Shown piece after piece: positions 34,114-42,339 of a stretch of 64,000 nt of DNA. Position 1 is the stretch's first letter. Each line of letters starts with the position of its first letter. A program made the position numbers and the translations under genes. The stretch is from the NCBI RefSeq assembly GCF_043195105.1, contig NZ_JBAFWO010000005.1. One strand, given 5' to 3'. A model generated the notes under the pieces. The model did not search any database. It was not told where the DNA came from and worked only from the letters and a program-made list of their open reading frames with translations. This DNA comes from NCEH01 sp002257205 (GTDB lineage Bacteria > Pseudomonadota > Alphaproteobacteria > Rhizobiales > Xanthobacteraceae).

Positions 34114-34985
34114 ACCTTGAGCACCTCCCTTTTGCCGAACAGGCCCTGCGGAAACACCAGCAGCACCAGGATCATGGAGGAAAAGCCGATGATCTCGCGG
34201 GCGGCGGTGGAGATGTAGCCCTCGACGAATTTCTCCATCACGCCGAACAGCAGGCCGGCGATCACCACGCCCGGCGCCGAGGTGATGCCGCCGATGATGG
34301 CCACCGCAAAGCCCTTCAGCCCCAGCAGCGTGCCCATGGTGGCGGACACCTGGATCACCGGCGCCACGAGAATGCCCGCCGCCGCGCCGAACAGGGCCGC
34401 GAGCCCGAAGGAGAAGGCGACGATGCGGTTGACATTGATGCCCATGAGGGCGGCGGCGCGCTTGTCATGGGCCACCGCCTGCATGGCGCGGCCGACCAGC
34501 GTGTGTTTCTGCATGAATTTCAGCCCCACCATGGCGAGGATCGCGACCAATGGGATCAGCAATTCCTGCGGATAGATGCCGGCGCCCAGGATGTGCACCG
34601 CCTTTTCCACGCCGGGCGAGGGCAGGGGGCGGGAGAAGCCGCCGAACTGCATGGTGGCGAGGCTCTCGATCATGATGCCCACCGCGATCGTGGTGAGCAT
34701 CCAGCCAATCGAGGTGGTGCCGCCGGTGAACGGGCGCACCGCGAAGCGCTCCAGGAGAATGCCGAACAGCGCGCCGGCGACCACGCCGAGCCCGCAGGCG
34801 AGCCACAGCGGCAGGCCCGCATCGACCCCCAGCACGGCCAGGACGGCGCCGATCATCAGCGTGTCGCCATGGGCGAAATTCACCGCCTTGGCGGCGGTCC
34901 ACATGATGTGGAAGCCGAGCGCCACGAGCGCATAGATGCCGCCGATGGCGAGGCCGGAGAGGGTGTATTGAATGAAGGTGCTCAT
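34110..34985 (-). CDS. livH: Branched-chain-type ABC permease LivH (system 2)
   Basis: HAAT permease of 291 residues with about eight helices. AVNFAHGDTLMIGAVLAVLG and AVAHDKRAAALMGINVNRIV are diagnostic. ATG 34985 (MSTFIQYTLSGLAIGGIYAL) matches the family start, and the upstream 240 bases hold only repeats. It forms the channel with the LivM half of the fusion protein. Confidence 0.9.
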   Translation of the reverse strand: MSTFIQYTLSGLAIGGIYALVALGFHIMWTAAKAVNFAHGDTLMIGAVLAVLGVDAGLPLWLACGLGVVAGALFGILLERFAVRPFTGGTTSIGWMLTTIAVGIMIESLATMQFGGFSRPLPSPGVEKAVHILGAGIYPQELLIPLVAILAMVGLKFMQKHTLVGRAMQAVAHDKRAAALMGINVNRIVAFSFGLAALFGAAAGILVAPVIQVSATMGTLLGLKGFAVAIIGGITSAPGVVIAGLLFGVMEKFVEGYISTAAREIIGFSSMILVLLVFPQGLFGKREVLKV

Positions 34986-35040
34986 CGCGCTGCCCGTGTG
35001 TTGGCCGCTGTTGCTGATGTCCCGGTCGCGCCGCGCGGCC

Positions 35041-35173
35041 CCCTCCCCACCCCTCCCCCGCAAGCGGGAGAGGGAGCAGGGCGCGCCTGGCTTCGGCATC
35101 CCTCCGAAACCTCCTGAGGCCTTGCACAACACGTCCCCTCTCCCGCTTGCGGGGGAGGGCTAGGGAGGGGGAA
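35041..35173. repeat. Inverted pair of GC-rich palindromic repeats
   Basis: Hairpins at 35051-35074 and 35136-35159 are opposite-facing copies of the CCCTCTCCCGC element, between the binding-protein gene and livH of the second Liv operon. The 242-base gap holds nothing else recognisable. It may allow extra accumulation of the binding-protein message. Confidence 0.75.
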
Positions 35174-35227
35174 GGCCGGGGAGGACCGAGTCCTCCGGAG
35201 GAGAACGACCAAGGGGCCGGCAGGACC

Positions 35228-36424
35228 TCAGTTGGTCTTGCCGTACTTGGTCTGCTCGATGGGCAGCAGCTTGCCGTCCACCCACACCGTCAGCTTGTAA
35301 TATTTGGGCAGGATCGCGTCCTGGCGCTCCGGGTCCTTGGCGTCGAAGGCGGGCTTGTATTCGGCCACCAGCCCGTCGAGGTTCACCGTGTAGAGCGCGT
35401 CATGCACCTTCTTCCAATCGAAGGCGCCGGCCTTCTCGATGGCGGCGGCGATGATGTAGACCGCGTCATAGGCATTGGCCACGCCCGATGGCATCTTGAC
35501 GTCGGAGGGCTGCTTCAGGCCGTACTTGGCTTGGAGCTTCTCCCACAGCGCCTTCTTCTTGGGATCCATGTCGCCCATGAAAGTATAGGTCTGGATCACT
35601 TCCACGCCGTCGGCCAGCGGCCCGGCGAGTTCGCCGAGATTGCCGGCGATGCCCCAGGCGCCGATGATGGTCGGCTTGTAGCCCACCTTGTCCATGGACC
35701 GCAGGATCTGGTTGCCTTCGCGATCCAGCGCCCAGAACAGCACCACGTCCGCCCCGGCGTCGCGGGCGCGGATCACCTGCGGGCTCATGTCCTGGTCGCC
35801 CCAGTTGAAGGTCTCGGTGGCCACCAGCTCCTTGCCGGCCTTGGCCATGGCGTCCTTCACGTCCGGCAGGGCGCCGTTGCCCCAGCCGGTGTTCTCGTAG
35901 AAGAACGCGACCTTGCCGGTCTTGGAGGCTTTCAACGCCTGCTCGACGAGGAAGCGCGCCACCCATTTGTCCTTCGCCGAGACGCGGAACATGTAATTGG
36001 GATTGGCGCCGTTCTCGATCGCCTTCGTGTTGGCGGCGAGCACGCCCACATAGGGAATGCCGATCTCGTTCACCGGCTCGGCCTGGGCGACCGCGACGGT
36101 GGAATGATAGCCGCCGAGGATGGCGACGCACTTGTCGGCGAGCGCGATGCGGCGGGTGTTGTCGACGCCGCGCGGCGGGGCGCCGGCATCGTCATATTGC
36201 ACGAAGCTGAGCTTCTTGCCGAGCACGCCGCCCTTGGCGTTGATCTCGTCGACGGCGATTTCGGCGCCCATCTTGATGGCGGCGCCGCCGAACGCGGCGG
36301 GGCCGGTGGTTGCGGCGGAATTGCCGATGCAGGGCTGCTGCTGCGCCATCGCGAGCGTGGAGGAGAGGCCGAGCATGACCGTCGCGGCCAGCAGCTGGCC
36401 ACGTAAAAGCATGTGTGAAGGCAT
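35228..36424 (-). CDS. Branched-chain-type ABC substrate-binding protein (LivK-like, system 2)
   Basis: Periplasmic type-I binding protein of 398 residues with a Sec signal (LLAATVMLGLSSTLAMAQ). The mature start is unusual: the family motif IGxxxPLTG appears as CIGNSAATTGPAAFGGAAIK. Later segments VDNTRRIALADKCVAILGGY and VIRARDAGADVVLFWALD are typical. ATG 36424 follows AGGAGAATAAAT. It is the first gene of the second Liv operon, divergent from a NAC-like LysR gene. Confidence 0.9.
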   Translation of the reverse strand: MPSHMLLRGQLLAATVMLGLSSTLAMAQQQPCIGNSAATTGPAAFGGAAIKMGAEIAVDEINAKGGVLGKKLSFVQYDDAGAPPRGVDNTRRIALADKCVAILGGYHSTVAVAQAEPVNEIGIPYVGVLAANTKAIENGANPNYMFRVSAKDKWVARFLVEQALKASKTGKVAFFYENTGWGNGALPDVKDAMAKAGKELVATETFNWGDQDMSPQVIRARDAGADVVLFWALDREGNQILRSMDKVGYKPTIIGAWGIAGNLGELAGPLADGVEVIQTYTFMGDMDPKKKALWEKLQAKYGLKQPSDVKMPSGVANAYDAVYIIAAAIEKAGAFDWKKVHDALYTVNLDGLVAEYKPAFDAKDPERQDAILPKYYKLTVWVDGKLLPIEQTKYGKTN

Positions 36425-36722
36425 GTATTTATTCTCCTGTTGTCTACAGGATGTGTGGGCATTTCGCCCCTGTTCCCATCTGCACAATAAAGCTACCGAC
36501 AAGTCCGGGCCACCGACAAAGATGATTTTCCAATCGCCGATATAGGGAGTTCCTATGAAGGCATTTTATAGGCAGAAGCGATGCTCAATCACATGCAATA
36601 ATACATTATAAAATAACGTTTTTTCCACAAATGCTGCCCATAGTTTAAGCAGCTTGGCGCTTGGGAAGTCGTTTGACAAATCGAATCCCCTCGTGAGAAT
36701 TCAGGGCTTGCAAAGGTGGTAC
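36425..36722. other. Divergent AT-rich promoter region with NAC-like site
   Basis: There is no gene in this 298-base stretch. Its AT content is much higher than that of the neighbouring genes, especially 36535-36660. It should drive both the second Liv operon and the LysR gene and contains the ATA-N9-TAT dyad described separately. Confidence 0.6.
36542..36556. promoter_or_regulatory. ATA-N9-TAT dyad, candidate NAC/LysR operator
   Basis: ATAGGGAGTTCCTAT has perfect ATAGG/CCTAT arms and exactly fits ATA-N9-TAT, the published NAC consensus and a special case of the LysR T-N11-A box. It lies in the divergent region beside a NAC-like LysR gene. Confidence 0.6.
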
Positions 36723-37685
36723 ATGGATCTTCGCCAGCTCAAATACTTCGTCCAGATTGCGGAAAGCGGGAATTTCTCGCGTGCCGCGGAAATCCTGCGG
36801 GTCGCGCAGCCCTCCTTGAGCCAGCAGATGAAAAACCTGGAGGATGAGCTGGGCGTTGATCTGCTGGTGCGCCATGCGCGCGGCGTCACCCCTACGGAAA
36901 TCGGCCAGCAACTCTATGACCACGCCCGCCGCATCCTCCAGGAGGTGGACCGGGTGAAGGACGTGGTGCGCTCGCAATCGGCAAATCCCTCCGGCCGGGT
37001 TTCCGTGGGCCTGCCCACCTCCGCCTGCCGGGGCCTCTCCATTCCGCTCATCAACGCGCTGGCCGTGCACCAGCCCAACATCACCTTGCACGTGGTGGAG
37101 GCGATGACCGGCTATCTGGACGAATTCCTCCAGCTCGGCCGGCTCGACGTGGCGCTGCTGTACGATCACAAGGCCTTCGAGCATGTGGCCTGGACCGAGA
37201 TGATGGTCGAGGATCTCATGCTGTTCGTGCCGCCCGGTCATCCGCTCGCGGCCGAGGGCGAGGTTTCCTTCAAGCGCATGTTCGAGCTGCCGATCGTGCT
37301 GCCGGGCCGCCCCAATGTGCTGCGCACCGTGGTGGAGCAGTTCGCCGCCCGCCACGACGTGGTGCCGACAGCCATGGATTGCGACAGCCTGCCCGCCATC
37401 GCCAAGCTGGTGCTCCAGTCCACCGCGTTCGCGATCATGCCGCATTTCGCGCTGACCGAGGAGATGGCGCGCGGCGAGATGGTGGCGGTGCGGATCGTCG
37501 ATCCCACCCCCTCCTGGCGCCTGTCGGTGGTGGTGTCCCAGCGCACCATGAACCTGCGCGGCAGCGAGGCGGTGGCGCAGGTGATGGCCGATGTCATCGC
37601 CGGCATGGTGGAGGCCGGCGTCTGGCGCGCCCGCCTGCGCGCCGAGAAGACCCGCGGGGAGCTTTTCCGCGCGCCGGCGAAATAG
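36723..37685 (+). CDS. LysR-family regulator, NAC/CynR subgroup
   Basis: LysR-type regulator of 320 residues: winged helix (MDLRQLKYFVQIAESGNFSR, RVAQPSLSQQMKNLE), hinge RGVTPTEIG and an effector domain. The wording of the helix and the hinge resembles the nitrogen assimilation control protein NAC. ATG 36723 is taken as the start. The protein probably controls the divergent Liv/cyclase/amidase operon, whose substrate could serve as a nitrogen source. Confidence 0.88.
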   Translation: MDLRQLKYFVQIAESGNFSRAAEILRVAQPSLSQQMKNLEDELGVDLLVRHARGVTPTEIGQQLYDHARRILQEVDRVKDVVRSQSANPSGRVSVGLPTSACRGLSIPLINALAVHQPNITLHVVEAMTGYLDEFLQLGRLDVALLYDHKAFEHVAWTEMMVEDLMLFVPPGHPLAAEGEVSFKRMFELPIVLPGRPNVLRTVVEQFAARHDVVPTAMDCDSLPAIAKLVLQSTAFAIMPHFALTEEMARGEMVAVRIVDPTPSWRLSVVVSQRTMNLRGSEAVAQVMADVIAGMVEAGVWRARLRAEKTRGELFRAPAK

Positions 37686-37765
37686 GCGTCCGCCAATAGC
37701 CGGCCGCCAGGCCCGTGCCGGGCGCGGGTGCGCTTCCCGCGCATTTCGGGGGGCAATCCGAGATG

Positions 37766-37785
37766 TCGGGCGAACGTTCGCCCGA
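37766..37785. other. 20-bp perfect palindrome
   Basis: TCGGGCGAACGTTCGCCCGA reads the same on both strands, with no loop. It lies 80 bases downstream of the LysR stop and 70 bases before the parS-like site. No T run follows, so a terminator is not indicated; a protein-binding site is possible. Confidence 0.5.
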
Positions 37786-37857
37786 AATCGCGGTGTGATC
37801 GGCCCGAGAGGTGCGGAGAAGGCTCTTTAAACCGCGATTCGTCCGCCGTAAGTCTTT

Positions 37858-37873
37858 GGTTTCACGTGAAACA
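37858..37873. other. parS-like ParB-binding site (one mismatch)
   Basis: GGTTTCACGTGAAACA contains the perfect 14-bp core GTTTCACGTGAAAC and differs from the chromosomal parS consensus TGTTTCACGTGAAACA only at the first base. It is intergenic, between a LysR gene and the end of the racemase-fold gene. ParB/Spo0J-type proteins nucleate on such sites during chromosome segregation. Confidence 0.8.
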
Positions 37874-37915
37874 TTTTACGGTGAGGTAGCTGTGCGGTGT
37901 TGGATCTTCTTGGAG

Positions 37916-38599
37916 TCAGGCGTCCGCCAAGGCCAGCTGCACGTGCCGCACCCCGAGTTCCGGGCTGGTGAGAATGGGGATGGAAAAGCCGTTATCCCCT
38001 TGGTCCTCAAGGGCCCGCGCCATGGACGCCTGGGCCAGCACCACCACATCCACCTTGGGCACCATGGCGGCGAGCTCGGCCCGCACCAGCACATCATGTC
38101 CGGCCCGATCCCCCGCCGCGAGCCGGGCGAACGCGCCCTCGCAGACCCCACTGGTCAAGGTCACCCGGACCCCCTTTTGTGCGGCATGGTGTTTCAAAAG
38201 ATCGGTGGTGGGGACGAGGGTGGTGGAGAGCGTGGCCAGCACCCCGATGCGGGTGCCTTTCTCCAATGCCGCCAAGGCCATGCCGTCATCGACCCGGAAC
38301 AGCGGCACCGGGCACAGCGGGATCGCGGCATCCACCGCCGGTCCGAGGGAGGAACAGGTGACGAGCACCGCATCGGCCCCTGCATCTACCGCCGACCACA
38401 CATAGCCGGCCAGCCGGCGCATGGTGAGGCGGGAGAGCTCGCCCATGCGAATCGTATTCCGCAACAGGCTTTCATCGACGATGTTGAACGGTTCCCAGCC
38501 GGGCAGATGGCGCCGCGTGAGATCCTCGAACACCGGCACGAGGCCGGCGACCGTATGGATGAGGGCCAATGAGCGGGGTGCGGACGCGGAGGTCGTCAT
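37916..38599 (-). CDS. Asp/Glu/hydantoin racemase-fold protein, second catalytic Cys absent
   Basis: A 227-residue protein of the Asp/Glu racemase superfamily. The first catalytic cysteine is present (Cys82 in VLVTCSSLGP), but the second position, usually LGCTH, reads VVVLAQASMAR (about 186-195), so two-base racemisation is unlikely. Relatives with one catalytic cysteine include decarboxylases. It starts 15 bases after otnC and ends the third Liv operon, so it probably acts on a sugar acid or oxo acid of that pathway. A maleate isomerase role would need both cysteines. Confidence 0.8.
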   Translation of the reverse strand: MTTSASAPRSLALIHTVAGLVPVFEDLTRRHLPGWEPFNIVDESLLRNTIRMGELSRLTMRRLAGYVWSAVDAGADAVLVTCSSLGPAVDAAIPLCPVPLFRVDDGMALAALEKGTRIGVLATLSTTLVPTTDLLKHHAAQKGVRVTLTSGVCEGAFARLAAGDRAGHDVLVRAELAAMVPKVDVVVLAQASMARALEDQGDNGFSIPILTSPELGVRHVQLALADA

Positions 38600-38614
38600 C
38601 GGGAAGCGGCTCGG

Positions 38615-39247
38615 CTATTTGGGAAAGGCGGTGTTGAGTTCGTCGATCTGCGCCGCCGTGAGCAGGCGCGGCTGGCGATCTCGCAGCAGCACCAGCAGCT
38701 TGGCGGTTTCCTCAAGTTCCTCGGCGGCATAGACGGCGCCCTGGAGGTCCTTGGCGGTGACCACCGGGCCATGATTGGCCAGCAGCACCGCCGCGCATTC
38801 CCCCTTCAGCTCCCGGATCAGCGTGCCCATGGCCGGATCGCCGGGGCGCACATAAGGCAGCAGCCGCACCTTGCCGACCCGCATCACCACATAGGGCGTG
38901 AGCGGGGCGATGCAGTCGGCGGGGTCGATCTCCGGCAGGCAGGAGAGCGCGGTGGCGTAGGTGGAATGCAGATGCACCACCGCGCCGGTGCCGGGGCGGG
39001 TCTCGTAATAGGCGCGGTGCAGGAACACTTCCTTGGAGGGCTTGTCGCCCGACACGTGGTTCCAGTCCCGGTCGAGCTTGGAGATGCGGCCGGCCTCCAG
39101 AAAGCCAAGGCAGGAATTGGTGGGGGTGATCAGCACCCCGTCCTCCACGGCGACCGAGATATTTCCCGCCGAGCCGACCGAATAGCCGCGCTCGAACAAT
39201 GAGCGCGACAGGCGCACCAGGAGATCGCGGGTGGCAGCTTCATCCAT
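38615..39247 (-). CDS. otnC: Class II aldolase-fold 3-oxo-tetronate 4-phosphate decarboxylase
   Basis: Zinc-dependent class II aldolase/adducin-family protein of 210 residues. The metal ligands His92-x-His94 (VVHLHSTYA) and His159 (ANHGPVV), plus Glu73 (SKEVFLH), are in place. It begins three bases after an OtnK-like kinase gene. In the described tetronate pathways this pair converts 3-oxo-tetronate to dihydroxyacetone phosphate and CO2. A fuculose-phosphate-type aldolase is the alternative if context is ignored. Confidence 0.82.
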   Translation of the reverse strand: MDEAATRDLLVRLSRSLFERGYSVGSAGNISVAVEDGVLITPTNSCLGFLEAGRISKLDRDWNHVSGDKPSKEVFLHRAYYETRPGTGAVVHLHSTYATALSCLPEIDPADCIAPLTPYVVMRVGKVRLLPYVRPGDPAMGTLIRELKGECAAVLLANHGPVVTAKDLQGAVYAAEELEETAKLLVLLRDRQPRLLTAAQIDELNTAFPK

Positions 39248-39250
39248 GGC

Positions 39251-40531
39251 TCAGGCTCCCGTCGTGCCGGCGATGGCGCCGAGCGCCTTGCCGAAGAAAT
39301 CGGGGGCGCCGAAATTGCCGGATTTCAACGCCATTCCAAGGCCGGTGCCGTCTTCCGCCACCAGGACCGGCACGCCCGGATCGATCTCAGGTCCGATGCG
39401 GAACGAGGTGACGCCGAGGGCCGAGACAACAGCGCCCGAGGTTTCCCCGCCGCCCACCACGATCCGCCGCATGCCGGCGTCATAGAGCGCCTTGGCGGTC
39501 TGGGCGAAGATCCCGTCCAGCTTGTGGGCGACTTCGCTGCGACCGTACTTTTCTTGCAGCGCCGTCACCTGCTCCGGCCGGGAGGAGGAATAGACCAGCG
39601 GCGCGTGGCCGGGGTTGGCCTGGATGAAGGCCACGAGATCGGCGGCGGTGATGGTGCCGTCCATCACCTTGTCCACGTCGATGGCGAGCACCGGATGGTC
39701 CTTGCCGTGCACCTCGATCTGCTGGAGCGTTGCGCGTGAGCAACTGCCCACCAGCACCGCTTCCGGCCCGCCGATCAGGTCCACGGCCGGATTTCCGCCC
39801 TTGGCGAGGCCCGCCTTGATGAAATTGCGCGGCAGGCCGAGCGCGATGCCGGAGCCGCCGGTCATCAGGCGGGCATCGGCGCAGGCTGAGGCGATGGCGA
39901 GCAGATCGGCATTGGTCAGGGCATCGACAATGACGAGCCGCTCGCCTTTCTCCGACGCGGCCGCAAGGCCCGCACGGATCGCATCGGGCCCGCGCTGAAG
40001 CACGGGCCAATCCACCAGGCCGACCGGATCCTGGCACTGGAGCTGCAGCCAGCGCCGCAAATCGGCGTCGGTCATGGGGTTGAGCGGGTGATGCTCCATG
40101 CCGGAATCGTTCAGCAGGCGATCGCCGACGAACAGATGGCCCTTGTAGATGGTGCGCCCGGCATCGGGGAAAGCGGAACAGGCGATGACGCCCTTCTCGC
40201 CGAGCCGCCGCGCCAAAGCCTCGCCCACCGGGCCGATATTGCCTTCCGGGGTGGAATCGAAGGTGGAGCAATATTTGAAGATCACCTGCCGGCAGCCCTG
40301 GGCCTCCAGCCAGTCGAGCGCCGCCAGCGACTGCGCCACCGCCTCGTCCGCCGGGATGGAGCGGCTCTTCAGCGAGATGACGCAGGCTTCCACGTCATCC
40401 GCCGCCGGAACGGTGGGAATGCCGAGATATTGCACCGTCTTGAGGCCGCCTTCCGGCGCGATCCCCTTGGCGATGGTATTGGCGATGTCGCTCGCCCCGG
40501 TGAAATCGTCGGCGATCACTCCAAGCAGCAT
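39251..40531 (-). CDS. otnK: Four-carbon acid sugar kinase, 3-oxo-tetronate kinase type
   Basis: DUF1537/OtnK-family kinase of about 426 residues, made of an N-terminal sugar-acid-binding domain (MLLGVIADDFTGASDIAN) and a C-terminal nucleotide-binding domain (MRRIVVGGGETSGAVVSALG). It phosphorylates 3-oxo-tetronate at C4. ATG 40531 is preferred because the family begins there; a GTG nine bases earlier is possible. It precedes otnC by three bases and follows a dehydrogenase gene by 52. Confidence 0.88.
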   Translation of the reverse strand: MLLGVIADDFTGASDIANTIAKGIAPEGGLKTVQYLGIPTVPAADDVEACVISLKSRSIPADEAVAQSLAALDWLEAQGCRQVIFKYCSTFDSTPEGNIGPVGEALARRLGEKGVIACSAFPDAGRTIYKGHLFVGDRLLNDSGMEHHPLNPMTDADLRRWLQLQCQDPVGLVDWPVLQRGPDAIRAGLAAASEKGERLVIVDALTNADLLAIASACADARLMTGGSGIALGLPRNFIKAGLAKGGNPAVDLIGGPEAVLVGSCSRATLQQIEVHGKDHPVLAIDVDKVMDGTITAADLVAFIQANPGHAPLVYSSSRPEQVTALQEKYGRSEVAHKLDGIFAQTAKALYDAGMRRIVVGGGETSGAVVSALGVTSFRIGPEIDPGVPVLVAEDGTGLGMALKSGNFGAPDFFGKALGAIAGTTGA

Positions 40532-40583
40532 GGCGGGCACTCTGTGAGAGGGGGCGAGGGGTGGCGGATGGCTCCGCCGCCGG

Positions 40584-41528
40584 TCAGGCGTTTTCCTTCA
40601 GCACCGCGCGCTTGGCCTTCACCAGGGCGGCGAGGCAGCGGTCGCGCCACGCCTTGCGGGCATCGAGCTTGTCCGCCGGAGTCTTCGCGCGCCGCTGCGC
40701 TTCGACCTGCGCGACCAGGGCATCGCTCCAGGGGCGCGGGTCGGCCTGTTCCTTCGCGAGATCGTAATACATGGGCCCGAGCTTGGCGCAATAATCGGCG
40801 ACGCCACCCTGGGCGTTGAGGTCGATGGTCTCGAACGGGCCCATGAAGAACCAGCGCAGGCCGAGGCCTTCCGAGATGGCGGCATCCACGTCGGTGGCGG
40901 AGACGATGCCGTCCTCCACGAGGCGGAAGGCTTCGCCCAGCACCGCGCTCTGCAGGCGGTTGACCACGAAGCCGGCGATCTCGCGGTTGAGGCGGATCGG
41001 CACCTGCCCCACGGCCTTCATCAGCGCGTCGGTGCGCTCGACGACGCTGGGTGCGGTCCAGGGGGCGGGGATGATTTCCACCAGCGGGATGAGGTGCGGC
41101 GGGTTGATGGGATGGGCCACCACGCAGCGCTCGCGGCCCTCGATCTCGGCCGTGAAGGAGGAGGCGGGCAGGCCGGAGGTGGAGGAAGCGATCACCGCAT
41201 CCGCCTTCACCAGCTTGGCCAGCTCCCGGTAAAGCGCCTGCTTGATGGGAAGCCGCTCCGGCGCGCTCTCCTGGATGTAATCGGCGTCGGCCACGGCTTC
41301 CGCCAGGCTCGCGGCGGGCATGAGGCGGGCGAGCACGGCGGCGGGCGTCTCGCCGTTCAGCAGACCCTGTTCGGCAAGGCCGGGCGCTGCGCCGGCGGCA
41401 AAGTCGAGCGCCGCCTGGAGGGAGGCGGGCGAGGGATCATAAAGCGTCACGTCAAAGCCGGCGCGCGCGAATACGAGGCCCCAGGAGCCTCCCACAAGGC
41501 CACAGCCGACAAGAGCGATTTTCGTCAT
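40584..41528 (-). CDS. 3-hydroxyacyl-CoA-dehydrogenase-fold oxidoreductase, L-gulonate 3-dehydrogenase-like
   Basis: NAD-dependent dehydrogenase of 314 residues in the lambda-crystallin / L-gulonate 3-dehydrogenase branch. The Rossmann motif is GCGLVGGSWG, and the catalytic-site stretch is VVAHPINPPHLIPLVEI. It lacks CoA-pathway neighbours. Placed before otnK and otnC, it could oxidise C3 of a tetronate directly to 3-oxo-tetronate. The family known for this job (LtnD) belongs to a different dehydrogenase fold family, so this would be a variant. ATG 41528 is clear. Confidence 0.83.
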   Translation of the reverse strand: MTKIALVGCGLVGGSWGLVFARAGFDVTLYDPSPASLQAALDFAAGAAPGLAEQGLLNGETPAAVLARLMPAASLAEAVADADYIQESAPERLPIKQALYRELAKLVKADAVIASSTSGLPASSFTAEIEGRERCVVAHPINPPHLIPLVEIIPAPWTAPSVVERTDALMKAVGQVPIRLNREIAGFVVNRLQSAVLGEAFRLVEDGIVSATDVDAAISEGLGLRWFFMGPFETIDLNAQGGVADYCAKLGPMYYDLAKEQADPRPWSDALVAQVEAQRRAKTPADKLDARKAWRDRCLAALVKAKRAVLKENA

Positions 41529-41607
41529 CTGGGAATGTCCCGGTTGGAAGGTGAAGCCGGCGGCGGGCCGCGCCGCCGGTTCGAAAGAGGCGGCGCGCCG
41601 CCGGACA

Positions 41608-42339
41608 TCACGCGGAGGCGGCGAACCCGCCGAGATAGGCGGCGCGGACCTGGGCGTTGTTCCACAATTCGTCCGGCTTGCCCGACACCAGCAGGGCGCC
41701 GGCCTCCAGCACATAGCCGCGGTCGGCGACCGACAGCGCCATGTTGGCGTTCTGCTCCACCAGCAGCACCGTGGTGCCGCGCTCGCGGATCTGGGCGATG
41801 ATGCGGAACACCTGCTGCACGATCTTCGGCGCGAGGCCGAGCGAGGGCTCGTCCAGCAGCAGCAGGCGGGGCTTGGCCATCAGGCCGCGCGCCACGGCGA
41901 CCATCTGCATCTGCCCGCCGGAAAGCGTCCAGCTATAGGCGTGCTCCAGGCGTTGCAGATCGGGGAAGAAGGCGAACATTTCGTCCGCCTCCCGCTCCAA
42001 TTGCGCGCGGCTGACGCCGGAGCGGTTGGACGAGCCGAGCAGGATGTTGTCGCGCACCGTGAGGCCGGGAAACAGGCGCCGGCCCTCCGGCACATGGGCG
42101 ATGCCGAGGCGGGCGATGGCGCCCGTCTTCATGCCCAGGATCGAATTGCCGGCGAAGAGGATCTCGCCCGACGTGTTCGGCATCAGCCCGGAGATAGAGC
42201 GCAGCGTGGTGGTTTTTCCCGCGCCGTTGGAGCCGAGCAGGGCGACGATCTCGCCCTCGTTCACGGTGAGGTCCAACCCCTTGAGGACGTCGCTCGCGGT
42301 ATAGCGCGCGGTGAGCCCCTTGATCTCAAGCAGCTTCAT
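41608..42339 (-). CDS. livF: Branched-chain-type ABC transporter ATPase LivF (system 3)
   Basis: HAAT ATPase of 243 residues: Walker A GSNGAGKTT, signature LSGGQMQM and Walker B LLLLDEPSLGLAP. The start overlaps the fused livMG gene by 14 bases. It serves the third Liv importer, whose cargo is probably a sugar acid. Confidence 0.92.
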   Translation of the reverse strand: MKLLEIKGLTARYTASDVLKGLDLTVNEGEIVALLGSNGAGKTTTLRSISGLMPNTSGEILFAGNSILGMKTGAIARLGIAHVPEGRRLFPGLTVRDNILLGSSNRSGVSRAQLEREADEMFAFFPDLQRLEHAYSWTLSGGQMQMVAVARGLMAKPRLLLLDEPSLGLAPKIVQQVFRIIAQIRERGTTVLLVEQNANMALSVADRGYVLEAGALLVSGKPDELWNNAQVRAAYLGGFAASA

